Shown in pieces: positions 24,748-33,591 of a DNA stretch of 64,000 nucleotides. The notes beneath the pieces were generated by a model, which had not been told where the DNA came from, searched no databases, and saw only the letters and a program-made list of their open reading frames with translations. Position 1 is the stretch's first letter. The number at the start of each line of letters is the position of its first letter. Made by a program: the position numbers and the translations under genes. Source of the DNA: Aquibaculum sediminis (GTDB taxonomy: Bacteria; Pseudomonadota; Alphaproteobacteria; Kiloniellales; DSM-21159); assembly GCF_040712085.1 (NCBI RefSeq), contig NZ_JBFCVK010000002.1:62001-126000 (forward strand). Direction: 5' to 3'.

Positions 24748-25746
24748 ATGCGTGACATCAATCTGAGAGCCACCGAGTATTTTGAGGCTGTGGCGCGTTT
24801 GGGGACCGTGACCAAGGCTGCGGCGGAACTCGGCGTGTCGCCTTCGGCGGTCAGTCAACAGATTCGCATTCTTGAAGAGCAGTTCGGCGTGCGCCTGTTT
24901 CGGCGGGAAAAGCGCAGACTCGTGCTGACCCTGGATGGCGACCGCCTGTTCCAGACCACCACTCAGGCTTTCCGAGCGATCCGCAATGCGCGCAGCGCCA
25001 TAACCCGGCAGAGAAACGTGCGCACTCTCGTCATCCGGGTCAGCCCCAGCTTCGGGGTGCGCTGGCTGGGCCCGCGCATTGCCGACTTCGCGGCACAGAA
25101 CCGGGACTGGAACATCCGGATAGATGCCACGCCGGATTTCACGGCCTTTGAAACGGAATCTGTCGATTTCGACCTGCGGTACGGCCTGGGGGGTTGGGCC
25201 GGGCTTACGGTCAACAAGGTCATGAATGACCTGGTCATGCCGCTCTGCAGCCCGGACTATCTTGCGCAGCTTCGGGCCATCTCCGACGACCCCGTTGAGC
25301 AGTTGCGCGCCGCGCGTCTGATCGACAGCGTAAAGATGCTCTACCGCTGGGATATATGGCTGGCGGCACATCGGGTCGAGGTCGCCAACCTCAGCTACCC
25401 CTTTCGTTTCGATCGCTCCTCCATGTCCATCGAACTCGCCAAACAGGGGGGCGGATTGGCGCTCGACAGCGTCACGCTCTGCTTGCCTGAGCTTCAGCGC
25501 GGAGAACTGGTGCCTTTTTCGACTGAGTTTGAAGTGATCGACTTCCCCGCCTACTGGCTCGTCTGTCCGCCCCGGCATTTCAACCGGCGCATTGTGTGCC
25601 GCTTTGCCGATTGGTTGGCGGAGGTCGCCACCAGCCATGATGCAGCAGCGCGCCGCCTGCTGGTGGATCTTGGATGCCGTTTCCGTCCCGAGAGTGGGCC
25701 GAGCGGGCCGGAGTCCTTGGAGGGCGCCGAGACGGAGACAGGCTGA
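24748..25746 (+). CDS. LysR-family transcriptional regulator (GcvA-like)
   Basis: The 332-residue protein has an N-terminal winged helix (TEYFEAVARLGTVTKAAAEL and GVSPSAVSQQIRILEEQFG, residues 8-47) and a LysR substrate domain with GcvA-like features (VRVSP-type start at 90, FDLRYGLGGW near 145, LAKQGGGLAL near 230). It converges on the TRAP/transketolase operon with only 24 bp between the stops, and is a good candidate for its regulator. The C-terminal 25 residues are a Glu/Gly/Pro-rich tail beyond the fold. The inducer is unknown. Confidence 0.88.
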   Translation: MRDINLRATEYFEAVARLGTVTKAAAELGVSPSAVSQQIRILEEQFGVRLFRREKRRLVLTLDGDRLFQTTTQAFRAIRNARSAITRQRNVRTLVIRVSPSFGVRWLGPRIADFAAQNRDWNIRIDATPDFTAFETESVDFDLRYGLGGWAGLTVNKVMNDLVMPLCSPDYLAQLRAISDDPVEQLRAARLIDSVKMLYRWDIWLAAHRVEVANLSYPFRFDRSSMSIELAKQGGGLALDSVTLCLPELQRGELVPFSTEFEVIDFPAYWLVCPPRHFNRRIVCRFADWLAEVATSHDAAARRLLVDLGCRFRPESGPSGPESLEGAETETG

Positions 25747-25770
25747 TGCGCCCGCCGCCGCCTCGTCAGC

Positions 25771-27027
25771 TCAATAAATGGTGAGGGCTGGAACGTAGGA
25801 AATGAGAGCTAGGACCACCAGGGCAACCAGATAGAAGGGAATCAGCGCCTTTACCGTTTCCCCGATCCTGGCGCCAGAGATCGCCGCTGAGATGAACAAG
25901 GTTGTTCCAACAGGCGGGGTGAAGAGACCGATCGACAGGTTCACCACCATCATCAGTCCCAACTGCACCGGGTCGAGCCCGATCGCCTGCGCGATGGTCA
26001 CGAACAGGGGCCCAAGCAGGAGTACCGCGGCGGGCAGATCGAGGAACGCCCCCACGATGATCATCGCGATGTTGAGCGCGAGGATGACCATCCAAGGCTC
26101 CGAAAAGCTCGCCTGCACCCACATGGCGAGTTCCTGCGGCACCCGTTCGGCGGTCAACAACCACTGCACGGTGGAGGAGGCCATGATGATGATCATGACT
26201 GCGCCGGTCATCAGGGCGGTATCCACCGAAGCGGACCAGACGCCGCGCCAAGTGAGGTCGCGGTAGATAAGGCCGCTGATTGCCAGGGCGTAGGCAACAG
26301 CAAGCACACTGACTTCCGTCGGCGTGGCCAGCCCGAATCGCAACGTCCCGATGATGAAGACCGGCATCAACAGCGCCGGTATCGCCGACAGGATCTGCGG
26401 TTTGAATGCCCGAAACCCGCCTTCCAATGGAGAGCGCGGCAGGTTGCGCACATGGGCCACGACAGCGACGGCCAGCAGCAATCCCAGGCCCAGAAGAAGT
26501 CCCGGAAGGATCCCAGCGATGAAAAGGTTGACGATGGAAACGTTGGAGATCAGGCCGTAGAGGATCAGCGGGATGGACGGTGGAATCAGCACCGAAACGG
26601 ACGCTGAGGAGGCCGTTATCGCGGATGCGAAGGCTCGGGGGTAGCCCTGTTTGATCTGCACTGGGATCAGGGCATTGCCCAATGCCGAAGCGTCCGCAAC
26701 GGCCGATCCGGAAACGCCGCCAAACATCACCGACCCCATGATGGAGACGTGTCCCAGGCCACCCTTGAGATGCCCGACAAGCAAACGCGCCATGTTCACG
26801 AGGTAGACGCCAAACTTGCCCGACATCATGAGGTTGCCCGCCAGAATGAAGAAGGGAATGGCGAGCATGGGGAAGCTTTGGGTCGGCGTGTACAGGCGCT
26901 GGGCGATGGCCGCCATCGGCTTCCCATCCAGCCAAAGCGCGACGGCGACGCCTCCAAGCATGGCGTGGGCTACCGGCACCGCGATCACCAGCAGCAGGAA
27001 GAACACCAGAACGAAGGGCGCAGTCAT
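25771..27027 (-). CDS. TRAP transporter large permease, DctM family
   Basis: This is the 418-residue, roughly 12-helix transport subunit of a sodium-coupled TRAP importer. Typical blocks are PVAHAMLGGVAVALWL near 18, SMGSVMFGGVSGSAVADASA-like residues near 95, and SVSVLIPPSIPLILYG near 137. PAAVLLLGPLFVTIAQAIG near 318 and the late GLFTPPVGTTLFISAAI near 360 are also typical. It is the last gene of an operon that runs transketolase N, transketolase C, SDR, DctP, DctQ, DctM; a 9-bp gap separates it from dctQ. Confidence 0.93.
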   Translation of the reverse strand: MTAPFVLVFFLLLVIAVPVAHAMLGGVAVALWLDGKPMAAIAQRLYTPTQSFPMLAIPFFILAGNLMMSGKFGVYLVNMARLLVGHLKGGLGHVSIMGSVMFGGVSGSAVADASALGNALIPVQIKQGYPRAFASAITASSASVSVLIPPSIPLILYGLISNVSIVNLFIAGILPGLLLGLGLLLAVAVVAHVRNLPRSPLEGGFRAFKPQILSAIPALLMPVFIIGTLRFGLATPTEVSVLAVAYALAISGLIYRDLTWRGVWSASVDTALMTGAVMIIIMASSTVQWLLTAERVPQELAMWVQASFSEPWMVILALNIAMIIVGAFLDLPAAVLLLGPLFVTIAQAIGLDPVQLGLMMVVNLSIGLFTPPVGTTLFISAAISGARIGETVKALIPFYLVALVVLALISYVPALTIY

Positions 27028-27036
27028 GATGGCCTC

Positions 27037-27606
27037 TTAACTCAGGCTTGCTTCGGGGGTCTGGCTCGCAGGCGACTTGCCCGCGAGAATCTGCAGGATC
27101 TCGAGGCCAGCGATCACCGCCATGGCGCCGAAGGCATAGGCGAGGCTCGAGTAGCCCCAGACCTGCTTGATCCCGAGTGTGGCGAGAGTCTGGAATGTGG
27201 ATGCCTTCAGGATCGGCTGGCTCGACCAGAGGATGCTGAGCGAGATGACGAGGATTGCCGTCTGAATGATCAGAACAAGAACCGACAGCGCGCGACCGGT
27301 CAGCAGGTTCGACAGTATGCTCACCGCGACGTGACGTCCGCGCGCCGTGGCGATGACGATGCCGCCGGCCACCAGCCAGGGCAACAGGATGGCATGGATT
27401 TCGTAGGCCCAGGTTATGCCCGAGCCCAGCGTATAGCGAAGGACAACGTTGACGAACAGGGCTGCAAACATGACGCCGAGACAGACCACGGCGATAAGAC
27501 GGCCGCTCCAGTCGAGAGTCGAGACCAGTCCCTCAGCCACGGCGAGGAAGAGGCCTTTCGGCCTCTTCCCGCCTTCCTGTCGGCTGTCATCGGAGCCGAA
27601 GGACAT
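27037..27606 (-). CDS. TRAP transporter small permease, DctQ family
   Basis: The 189-residue protein has four predicted helices (about 35-55, 70-90, 110-130, 150-170). The DctQ pattern YTLGSGITWAYEIHAILLPW near residue 57 is clear. It joins the binding protein and large permease into one importer. The start ATG overlaps the dctP stop by one base (TAATG). The N-terminal 25 residues are hydrophilic and cytoplasmic. Confidence 0.88.
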   Translation of the reverse strand: MSFGSDDSRQEGGKRPKGLFLAVAEGLVSTLDWSGRLIAVVCLGVMFAALFVNVVLRYTLGSGITWAYEIHAILLPWLVAGGIVIATARGRHVAVSILSNLLTGRALSVLVLIIQTAILVISLSILWSSQPILKASTFQTLATLGIKQVWGYSSLAYAFGAMAVIAGLEILQILAGKSPASQTPEASLS

Positions 27607-28571
27607 TAGTGACCCGCCGCTTCCCGAAGGGCTGCGACCAGTTCCGGATAACGCTCGGCGTAGGCGTCATACACAGCCTGCGTGGCCGACTGATAGGCTG
27701 CCTTGTCGGCTTCGGCAAAGACGGCACCTTCCTCTTCCATCTTCGGCCGCAGTTCCTCGTCCGCTGCCAGAGACAGGCTGCGCTGCAGTTCGCCGGCCTC
27801 TGCCGTCGCCTGCAGAGCGCAGTTCTGCGTCGCCTCATCGAGGCCGGACCACCAGGCCAGCCCGGCAGCAACCGGCGTGGCTTCGTACATGTGACCGGTC
27901 AGGGTGATGTAGGGCGTGATCTCATGCAGGTTCGCCGTATAGATGTTGGTAAGGGGGTTTTCCTGACCATCGAAGACGCCCGACTGCAGGGCGGAAGGAA
28001 CCTCGGACCAGGCAAGTGGCGCCGGAGATGCACCCAGCTCCTCAAAGATCGCGATCGCCATTTCACCCGGTGGGGTGCGGATCTTCATGCCGGCCAGATC
28101 GGCAGGCTCGGAGACGTGCTTGTTCAGATGGGTGACATTGCGGATGCCGTTGTCCCAGTAGCCGAGGATCTTCAGGCCGGCACTCTGGGCGCGCTCATCG
28201 ATCATGGCGCCCACGTCACCGTCGAGCACCTCCCAGGCGGTCGGCAGATCCTCGAACAGGAAGGGCAAACCAAGCAGGCCGATCTCCGGAACCATCTGGC
28301 TCATGGCACCCTGGCTGTTGGCGGTGATATGAATCACGCCCGCAGAGGCGGAGGTCAGCATTTCCGAGTCATCGCCCAGCGTGGCTGAGGCGGCGACGTT
28401 GACCGTATGGGCGCCTTCGCTGCAGGCGGTAAAGATTTCCGCCCACTCTTCCGCGGCGACGTAGCGCGGATTTCCCGGGTTCTCGCCGTGCGCAAAGATC
28501 ACTTCCTCGGCCTGAGCAGCGCCGGCCAGGATGGTGGTTGAGGCCAAAACGGCCCAAAGCGACGTCTTCAT
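27606..28571 (-). CDS. TRAP transporter periplasmic substrate-binding protein, DctP family
   Basis: ATG at 28571 is chosen because it gives a clean signal peptide (MKTSLWAVLASTTILAGAAQA, cleavage near residue 21); the frame opens further upstream without one. Of 321 residues, the family marks are FAHGENPGNPRYVAAEEW near 26, GLLGLPFLFEDLPTAWEVL near 95, and the ligand-carboxylate Arg in GMKIRTPPGEMAI near 160, followed by WSEVPSALQSGVFDGQENPL. The conserved Arg indicates an organic acid ligand. The adjacent transketolase subunits suggest a sugar acid or a phosphorylatable polyol derivative, but the substrate cannot be read from sequence. Confidence 0.92.
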   Translation of the reverse strand: MKTSLWAVLASTTILAGAAQAEEVIFAHGENPGNPRYVAAEEWAEIFTACSEGAHTVNVAASATLGDDSEMLTSASAGVIHITANSQGAMSQMVPEIGLLGLPFLFEDLPTAWEVLDGDVGAMIDERAQSAGLKILGYWDNGIRNVTHLNKHVSEPADLAGMKIRTPPGEMAIAIFEELGASPAPLAWSEVPSALQSGVFDGQENPLTNIYTANLHEITPYITLTGHMYEATPVAAGLAWWSGLDEATQNCALQATAEAGELQRSLSLAADEELRPKMEEEGAVFAEADKAAYQSATQAVYDAYAERYPELVAALREAAGH

Positions 28572-28638
28572 AGTGTTTCCTCTCCTATTTTGAGCAACAA
28601 GTGCAAGCGGTGCCTTTCTTCGTGGCGCCGCCGGCATA

Positions 28639-29391
28639 TCAGTGGATCAGGGATCCACCGTTCACATCGACCTCGGTTCCCGTGCAGTAGGCCGAGAGAT
28701 CCGAGCCGAGAAAGAGTGCGCAACCGGCCACGTCAGAGGCTTCGCCAGCCCGACCCAAGGGGATACCGGCCAGAATTTGTTCGTGCATCTCCGGGGTGAG
28801 TTTCCCGGCGGTGATGTCGGTCGCGATAAAGCCGGGGCATATTGCATTGACGCGAACATTGTCCGGCGCGAGTTCGCGCGCCATGGCCTTCGTGAGACCT
28901 AGGACTCCAGCCTTGGCAGCGGAATAGTGCGGGCCACCAAAGATGCCGCCGCCGCGCTGGGCGGACACGGACGACAGATTGACGATGCTGCCGAACTTGC
29001 GTGCCCGCATGCCAGGCACCACCGCTTGGCTCATGTAAAGCGTGCCACGCAGGTTAACGTCGAGAACGGCCTCGTAGTTCTCCGGAGCGATCTCCATGAG
29101 CTTCAGGGGCTGGGTGATCCCGGCGTTGTTGACGAGCACGTCGATGCGTCCCCATTGGGCTTCGAGGTTTCGGGCCGCTGCTTCGCAAGCCGCCTTGTCG
29201 GTGACGTCGCAGGCTAGGCCTCGGTGCCCCTCACCCAAATCCGCAGCGGCGGCTTCGGCTGCCGCGGCGTCGAGGTCGAGGATGGCGACGGTCGCGCCCT
29301 GCTCGGCAAAGAGCTGCGCTGTTGCCTTGCCTAGGCCACGCGCGCTCGCAGCGCCAGTGACGATCACATACTTGTTGTCCATCAGGCCCAT
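28639..29391 (-). CDS. Short-chain dehydrogenase/reductase (FabG-like)
   Basis: The 250-residue classical SDR has TGAASARGLGKATA near residue 11 (nucleotide site), NNAGITQP near 87, catalytic Ser near 137 and YSAAKAG near 155 (Tyr and Lys), and a C-terminus VDVNGGSLIH typical of sugar or polyol dehydrogenases. It sits between the transketolase pair and the TRAP genes, with gaps of 45 and 67 bp. It probably oxidises the imported compound before transketolase cleavage. Asp at the end of the second strand (VAILDLDAA) predicts NAD(H) preference. Confidence 0.9.
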   Translation of the reverse strand: MGLMDNKYVIVTGAASARGLGKATAQLFAEQGATVAILDLDAAAAEAAAADLGEGHRGLACDVTDKAACEAAARNLEAQWGRIDVLVNNAGITQPLKLMEIAPENYEAVLDVNLRGTLYMSQAVVPGMRARKFGSIVNLSSVSAQRGGGIFGGPHYSAAKAGVLGLTKAMARELAPDNVRVNAICPGFIATDITAGKLTPEMHEQILAGIPLGRAGEASDVAGCALFLGSDLSAYCTGTEVDVNGGSLIH

Positions 29392-29436
29392 GGCCGACTG
29401 TCTCCGCTTCGTTGAATGCGTCGGATCATGCTGAGG

Positions 29437-30480
29437 TCAGAGCCAACTTTTGATCTGTTCGGTTACCCGATCCACGCTCAGTCCATACATTTCGTGGAGT
29501 GTCGGGAGGGCCCCTGCTTCCAGGAACTGGTCCGGCAGGCCGATCATGTGGAATGAAGGTGTGACGCGGTTCGTGAGCAGGGTGCTGGCCACGGCTTCTC
29601 CGAGACCTCCCACGACGCTGTGATTTTCTGCCGTGACGACCAGCCGCCCCCCCTTGCGGGCTTCGGCCAGGATCGTCTCGATGTCGAGAGGCTTGATGGT
29701 CGGCACGTGCAGCACGGCGGCCTCGATCCGATCCGCCGCGAGCCGTTCGGCTGCATCGAGCGCGCGCATGGTCATGAAGCCGGTGGAGATGATGAGGACG
29801 TCCTTGCCGTCTCGGATCACCTGGGCCTTGCCCAGCTGAAACTTGTAGTCCGGCTTATGACGGGTCAGGACCGAAGGCACCTTGCCGCGCAGGAGGCGGG
29901 AGTAGACCGGCCCGTCGTGCGCGGCGATCTGCGGCACCATGCCCATGATGTCGTCCGCATCACAGGGATCGATGATCGTCATGTTGGGCAGACCGCGGAA
30001 GATCGCCAGGTCCTCCGTCGCCTGATGGCTGGGGCCGTATCCGGTGGTGAGGCCCGGGAGCGCGCAGACGATCTTCACCGGGAGGTTTTCCTCCGCGATG
30101 GCCATGGCGATGAAGTCATAGGCGCGCCGCGAGGCGAAGACGGCATAGGTGGTGGCGAAGGGGTTGAAGCCCTCGCGTGCAAGCCCGGCCGCGGCCGACA
30201 TCAGGAGTTGTTCGGCCATCCCCATCTGGTGGAAGCGATCAGGCATGGCCCGGGCAAAGATGTGCAGATCAGTGTATTTCGCCAGGTCCGCGCTCAGGCC
30301 GACGATCTTCTCGTCCTTGCGCGCCGTTTCCACCAAAGCGTGGCCGAAGGGCGCGGCGACGGTGTCGTAGCCTTCCGCAGAGAGGGAGGCGATCATCGCC
30401 GAGGTGGCGATCGGCTTGCCGTCCGGACCCAGCTTGACCTGGCGCGGCTCGTACTTGCGCTTCATCGATGCGAGAGTCAT
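29437..30480 (-). CDS. Transketolase C-terminal subunit (split transketolase)
   Basis: The 347-residue protein covers the pyrimidine-binding and C-terminal domains of transketolase. FHQMGMAEQLLMSAAAGLA near residue 80 contains the catalytic Glu of the thiamine pyrimidine site; FATTYAVFASRRAYDFI and TTGYGPSHQATEDLAIFRG follow. The C-terminal Rossmann domain has TAENHSVVGGLGEAVAS near 287. ATG at 30480 overlaps the N-subunit stop as ATGA. The pair should form a functional enzyme transferring two-carbon units. Split forms are common in catabolic operons such as apulose-phosphate or sulfosugar routes; which applies here is unknown. Confidence 0.92.
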   Translation of the reverse strand: MTLASMKRKYEPRQVKLGPDGKPIATSAMIASLSAEGYDTVAAPFGHALVETARKDEKIVGLSADLAKYTDLHIFARAMPDRFHQMGMAEQLLMSAAAGLAREGFNPFATTYAVFASRRAYDFIAMAIAEENLPVKIVCALPGLTTGYGPSHQATEDLAIFRGLPNMTIIDPCDADDIMGMVPQIAAHDGPVYSRLLRGKVPSVLTRHKPDYKFQLGKAQVIRDGKDVLIISTGFMTMRALDAAERLAADRIEAAVLHVPTIKPLDIETILAEARKGGRLVVTAENHSVVGGLGEAVASTLLTNRVTPSFHMIGLPDQFLEAGALPTLHEMYGLSVDRVTEQIKSWL

Positions 30481-31328
30481 AGCGGCTTCCCCTTCTCCAG
30501 CACCGCGAGCGCCTTCGCCCACTCGTCGGGCTCGACGCGCACGAAGTGGGTGATCTCACGGCTCTCCAGGAAATCGACGCCCTTGCACATGGTGGTGTCG
30601 AAGATGATCACGCGGGGGCCCGGGTGGTCTGTTTCCCGAGCTGCGTCGAAGGCGGCGACGACGGCTTCCAGGTCATTGCCGTCCACGCGCTGGGCATACC
30701 AGCCGAAGGCTTCCCACTTCTTCGCTTCCTCGCCCTGTGCCAGTGCGTCGGTCGGCTTGCCGTCGGCCTGCTGGTTGTTGAAATCCACGAGACAGATGAG
30801 GTTGTCCAGTTTCCACTGGACCGCCGACATCACAGCTTCCCAGGTCGAGCCTTCTCCCAACTCGCCGTCGGACATGAGGTTGTAGACGAAGGCCGGGCTC
30901 TGCTTGCGCTTGAGCCCCAATGCCATGCCTACGGCGACGCCCAGTCCATGACCCAGCGAACCGCCGGTGATCTCCATGCCGGGGGTATAGGACGCCATGC
31001 CGGACATGGGCATCCGGCTGTCATCCATGCCGTAGGTCTCGTACTCCTCTTCCGGCAGGATGCCGGCTTCCATGAGCACGGCGTAGAGCGCGATGGCGTA
31101 GTGGCCGATCGAGAGCAGAAAGCGGTCACGCCCTTCCCACTCGGGGTCTTCGGCTCGGTACTCCAGGGCGTGGAAATGGGTGGCGGCGAGAACATCGGCT
31201 ATGCCGAGGGCTTGGCCGATGTAGCCTTGGCCCTGAACCTCACCCATAAGAAGTGCCTTGCGGCGAATGTTCCACGCTCGCAGCTCGAGCGATACGTTGG
31301 ATGCCGCGCTGGCGCGCCCTGCTGGCAT
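30477..31328 (-). CDS. Transketolase N-terminal subunit (split transketolase)
   Basis: The 283-residue protein covers the thiamine-diphosphate-binding half. ITGGSLGHGLGVAVGMALG near 120 is the His/Gly-rich loop. SDGELGEGSTWEAVMSA near 152 through VDFNNQQADG near 180 is the diphosphate/Mg motif (GDG-N type, here SDG). It is the first gene of the operon; GGGAGA precedes the start. The leader carries a 16-bp tandem repeat and an inverted repeat upstream. It lacks the C-terminal half, supplied by the next gene. Confidence 0.92.
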   Translation of the reverse strand: MPAGRASAASNVSLELRAWNIRRKALLMGEVQGQGYIGQALGIADVLAATHFHALEYRAEDPEWEGRDRFLLSIGHYAIALYAVLMEAGILPEEEYETYGMDDSRMPMSGMASYTPGMEITGGSLGHGLGVAVGMALGLKRKQSPAFVYNLMSDGELGEGSTWEAVMSAVQWKLDNLICLVDFNNQQADGKPTDALAQGEEAKKWEAFGWYAQRVDGNDLEAVVAAFDAARETDHPGPRVIIFDTTMCKGVDFLESREITHFVRVEPDEWAKALAVLEKGKPL

Positions 31329-31341
31329 CTAAGGGTCTCCC

Positions 31342-31373
31342 TTTGGCATCTTGACGGTTTGGCATCTTGACGG
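31342..31373 (-). repeat. 16-bp tandem repeat in the leader of the transketolase/TRAP operon
   Basis: TTTGGCATCTTGACGG is repeated exactly (31342-31357 and 31358-31373), ending 13 bp before the transketolase start codon on the minus strand. Each copy contains an in-register ATG on the minus strand followed by CCAAA. It might be a regulator's tandem site or a recent slippage duplication that lengthens the 5' leader. Confidence 0.6.
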
Positions 31374-31429
31374 TTTTCACACGCATAGCATGCGATGTCG
31401 CGGGAGTAATTTATTATTTCTTTCAGAGT

Positions 31430-31448
31430 TTGTTAGGTGGGCTAACAA
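31430..31448. promoter_or_regulatory. Candidate operator: 7-bp inverted repeat upstream of the transketolase/TRAP operon
   Basis: TTGTTAG, 5 bp and CTAACAA form a perfect inverted repeat about 100 bp upstream of the transketolase start, next to an AT-rich stretch (31408-31420) that could hold the promoter. A TTAG-N5-CTAA core is a plausible LysR site, and the convergent LysR gene at 24748 is a candidate binder. Confidence 0.45.
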
Positions 31449-31481
31449 GGTGTGCTCGGGGTGGCCGATCTTGACCGCGCT

Positions 31482-31502
31482 CGGTCGCCACCACGGCGAC
31501 CG
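31482..31502 (-). terminator. Hairpin downstream of the PaiB-like gene
   Basis: CGGTCGCC, 5 nt and GGCGACCG form a perfect 8-bp stem about 80 nt past the paiB stop on the minus strand. There is no clear U-run. It separates the PaiB-like gene from the next minus-strand operon. The rest of the 31329-31583 gap is described under the repeat and the operator. Confidence 0.4.
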
Positions 31503-31583
31503 GCACGCGGGTGCGCGTCGATCGGACCGCTTTTCGCCGGGCAACCAAACCTCTGCGAGCAGAACGTCGCTCACGCGGCGGTG

Positions 31584-32288
31584 CTACTCATCCTCCCCTT
31601 GACCCCGCCGGCTTCCCGGCTCCGTCTGCCCCACCGCGGCCTCACCTTTTGGCGCCGCATAGTCGAGATGCGGGCGCAGGGCGCGCATTCTGGCGGCCAG
31701 TTCCCGGGCGGCGGTGGAGGACTGCTTGGCGAGTTGATTGGCGACCGCGACGTGGTCCGCATCGGGCTTGTGGTGGTTCAGTTTGGACTGCCCTTCGATC
31801 CGGTCGACGGCGATCTCGACCACCCGAATGCCGTTCAGCATGGTCTCGCGCTTGCCAGGCTCCATGGAGGTGAGTGACCAGGGCGCCTTCGGCAAGCGCG
31901 CTTCGGCAACGGCAAGGAGGTCGTCGCCGTGGCTGCGGTTATCCGTCAGGGGGCGTTGGCTGGCGACGCCAGACAGATGCACCGCTTCGTAAAGCCAGGT
32001 GGAGACCTGATCGGCGGAAGCGTACCAGTCGTTGGAAACGTAAGAATCGCCACCCGTCACGGCCAGCAGGAAGCGCTGGCGGCCGTCGGCCAAGGCGATC
32101 AAGGGGTTCTTGGCCGTGAAGTGCACCTGTGCGACCACGCCATTCGCCTCTTCGTGGAGCACAAAGGGAACATGCGAGCCGACCGGGCCGTCGGGCCCGG
32201 CTGCAACCACCAGGCCGAAGCCCCGCTCAGCGGCAAACGCGAGCGCCGCCTGTTCTTCCATCCGGAAGGCTGGACGAATGATGTGCAT
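31584..32288 (-). CDS. FMN-binding split-barrel protein, PaiB family
   Basis: The 234-residue protein starts MHIIRPAFRMEEQ. HVPFVLHEEANGVVAQVHFT near residue 40, then NDWYASADQVSTWLYEAVHL near 85 and RPLTDNRSHGDDLLAVAEAR near 112 are the PaiB blocks; ETMLNGIRVVEIAVDRIEGQ and the late QSKLNHHKPDADH motif complete the family pattern. PaiB of Bacillus is described as a negative regulator, but many members bind FMN or haem and their role is unclear. The C-terminal 30 residues are a hydrophilic tail. It appears monocistronic; no clear regulator partner is adjacent. Confidence 0.88.
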   Translation of the reverse strand: MHIIRPAFRMEEQAALAFAAERGFGLVVAAGPDGPVGSHVPFVLHEEANGVVAQVHFTAKNPLIALADGRQRFLLAVTGGDSYVSNDWYASADQVSTWLYEAVHLSGVASQRPLTDNRSHGDDLLAVAEARLPKAPWSLTSMEPGKRETMLNGIRVVEIAVDRIEGQSKLNHHKPDADHVAVANQLAKQSSTAARELAARMRALRPHLDYAAPKGEAAVGQTEPGSRRGQGEDE

Positions 32289-32565
32289 AAGTCTCGGTAC
32301 TCCGCTTTCTTGGCCCAGCCCAGCCATAGCACCGAATGGCCTGAAGGGCGAAGCCGAGCGCTGCAGGAACATCGCCCCGCCTGCCTGGGTCTGAAGCGCG
32401 GCGCCCGTTTCGGGGCAGATCATAGAGGGAACGCCACGACGCTCAGGGGCTGCTTCACTTTGGCTGCGTGTCGGAACGTAATCTGTGTCAGGCTGTTGAT
32501 TCCCCAGTGCGGGACCGAGGCAATGCTTGTCGTGGCCTGTCGCACCGCTTTGCCGGGAGCGGATC

Positions 32566-33591
32566 ATGTCTGAGTCTGAACTTCGGAAGTCTGGCAAGTT
32601 GGGGCCTGTGCCGCCTTTCCATCCCGCCCAGCACCAGATTCTTCACCATGTGCTGGCCTGTGTCGATGCATCGCCCTTTGCGTATGCCGTTCTGGCGCAC
32701 GCCGCTGCGGTGGCCAAGGCGGCTGAGGCACGCATGACCGTCATTCGCGTCATCGAGGCCTCCACGGCACAGGTGCCCACGGACCCGGTGGAGTGGATGC
32801 TGCGCCATCGCGATGTGGAGGCCGACTTGCGCGAGCGGGCGTCGCACTTTGGCGACCTTCACGCCGATACGTTGATCGTCGACGGTCCGGCTGCCGAACG
32901 CATCTGTGCCTGGGCGCGGGACCATGCGGTGGACCTGATCGTGCTGGGTCGGGGTGGTGAAAACCACGGGGCCTTCGTGGGGCTGGGCGACACCGCGCGT
33001 CGGATTGCGGAGATCGCCAGCGGCTCGGTGCTGTTTGTCCCCTCGACGTGGGTCGGAGGCGCGCAGATTCACTATCGCAGGGTGCTGATCCCGCTCGACG
33101 GGTCTTCGCGATCGGAATGTGCCTTGCCGCTCGGCTTGGGGATCGCGGCCGCGCTCGATGCCGAGATGGTGCTCATCCAGGCCGCCCCGAACGTCGAACT
33201 GATCGAGGCGGACCCGCTCGAGGCCGAGGCTATCACCTTGCGCGACCGGCTGCGCCTTCGCAACGAGCGCGCCGCCGAGCAGCATCTGAAACGGATCCGG
33301 TCCCGGTTGCCCCCCACCCCGGTGACGAAAGTACGGGTGTTGCCGAGCGGTGACCCGCGGCATGCGCTTGCACGCGCGGCGATCGAAGAGCATGCCGACC
33401 TCATGGTGCTGTCCTGCACCGGCCAGAGTGGGCATCCGGACCTGTTGGTGGGCAGCGTCGCCGACTATCTGATCAACCACATGCAGATCCCGGTCCTGCT
33501 CGTGCGGAGATCCGAAGGGAGTGCCCAGATGGTCCGCAGGAAATCGGGTGAGGCGGTGGCCGCCAGGCTGCCGAGCCGGGCGCTGATGTGA
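32566..33591 (+). CDS. Tandem universal stress protein (two UspA domains)
   Basis: In 341 residues the first UspA domain spans about 25-160 (ILHHVLACVDASPFAYAVL start; DLIVLGRGGENHGAF and SGSVLFVP end). The second spans about 170-315 (YRRVLIPLDGSSRSECALPL start; DLMVLSCTGQSG and IPVLLVRRS end). The G-x2-G-x9-G nucleotide motif is only partly kept in each half. The start ATG at 32566 follows GGGAG. It overlaps the giant cyclic glucan synthase gene by 4 bp (GTGA), so its translation is coupled to envelope glucan synthesis. I infer a stress- or ATP-linked role for the pair. Confidence 0.88.
   Translation: MSESELRKSGKLGPVPPFHPAQHQILHHVLACVDASPFAYAVLAHAAAVAKAAEARMTVIRVIEASTAQVPTDPVEWMLRHRDVEADLRERASHFGDLHADTLIVDGPAAERICAWARDHAVDLIVLGRGGENHGAFVGLGDTARRIAEIASGSVLFVPSTWVGGAQIHYRRVLIPLDGSSRSECALPLGLGIAAALDAEMVLIQAAPNVELIEADPLEAEAITLRDRLRLRNERAAEQHLKRIRSRLPPTPVTKVRVLPSGDPRHALARAAIEEHADLMVLSCTGQSGHPDLLVGSVADYLINHMQIPVLLVRRSEGSAQMVRRKSGEAVAARLPSRALM

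Noticed and set aside
31571..32597. Longer start for the PaiB-like protein (about 103 extra residues)
   Set aside because: The extension has no similarity to the family and would overlap the upstream region of the stress-protein gene; ATG at 32288 begins the conserved fold.
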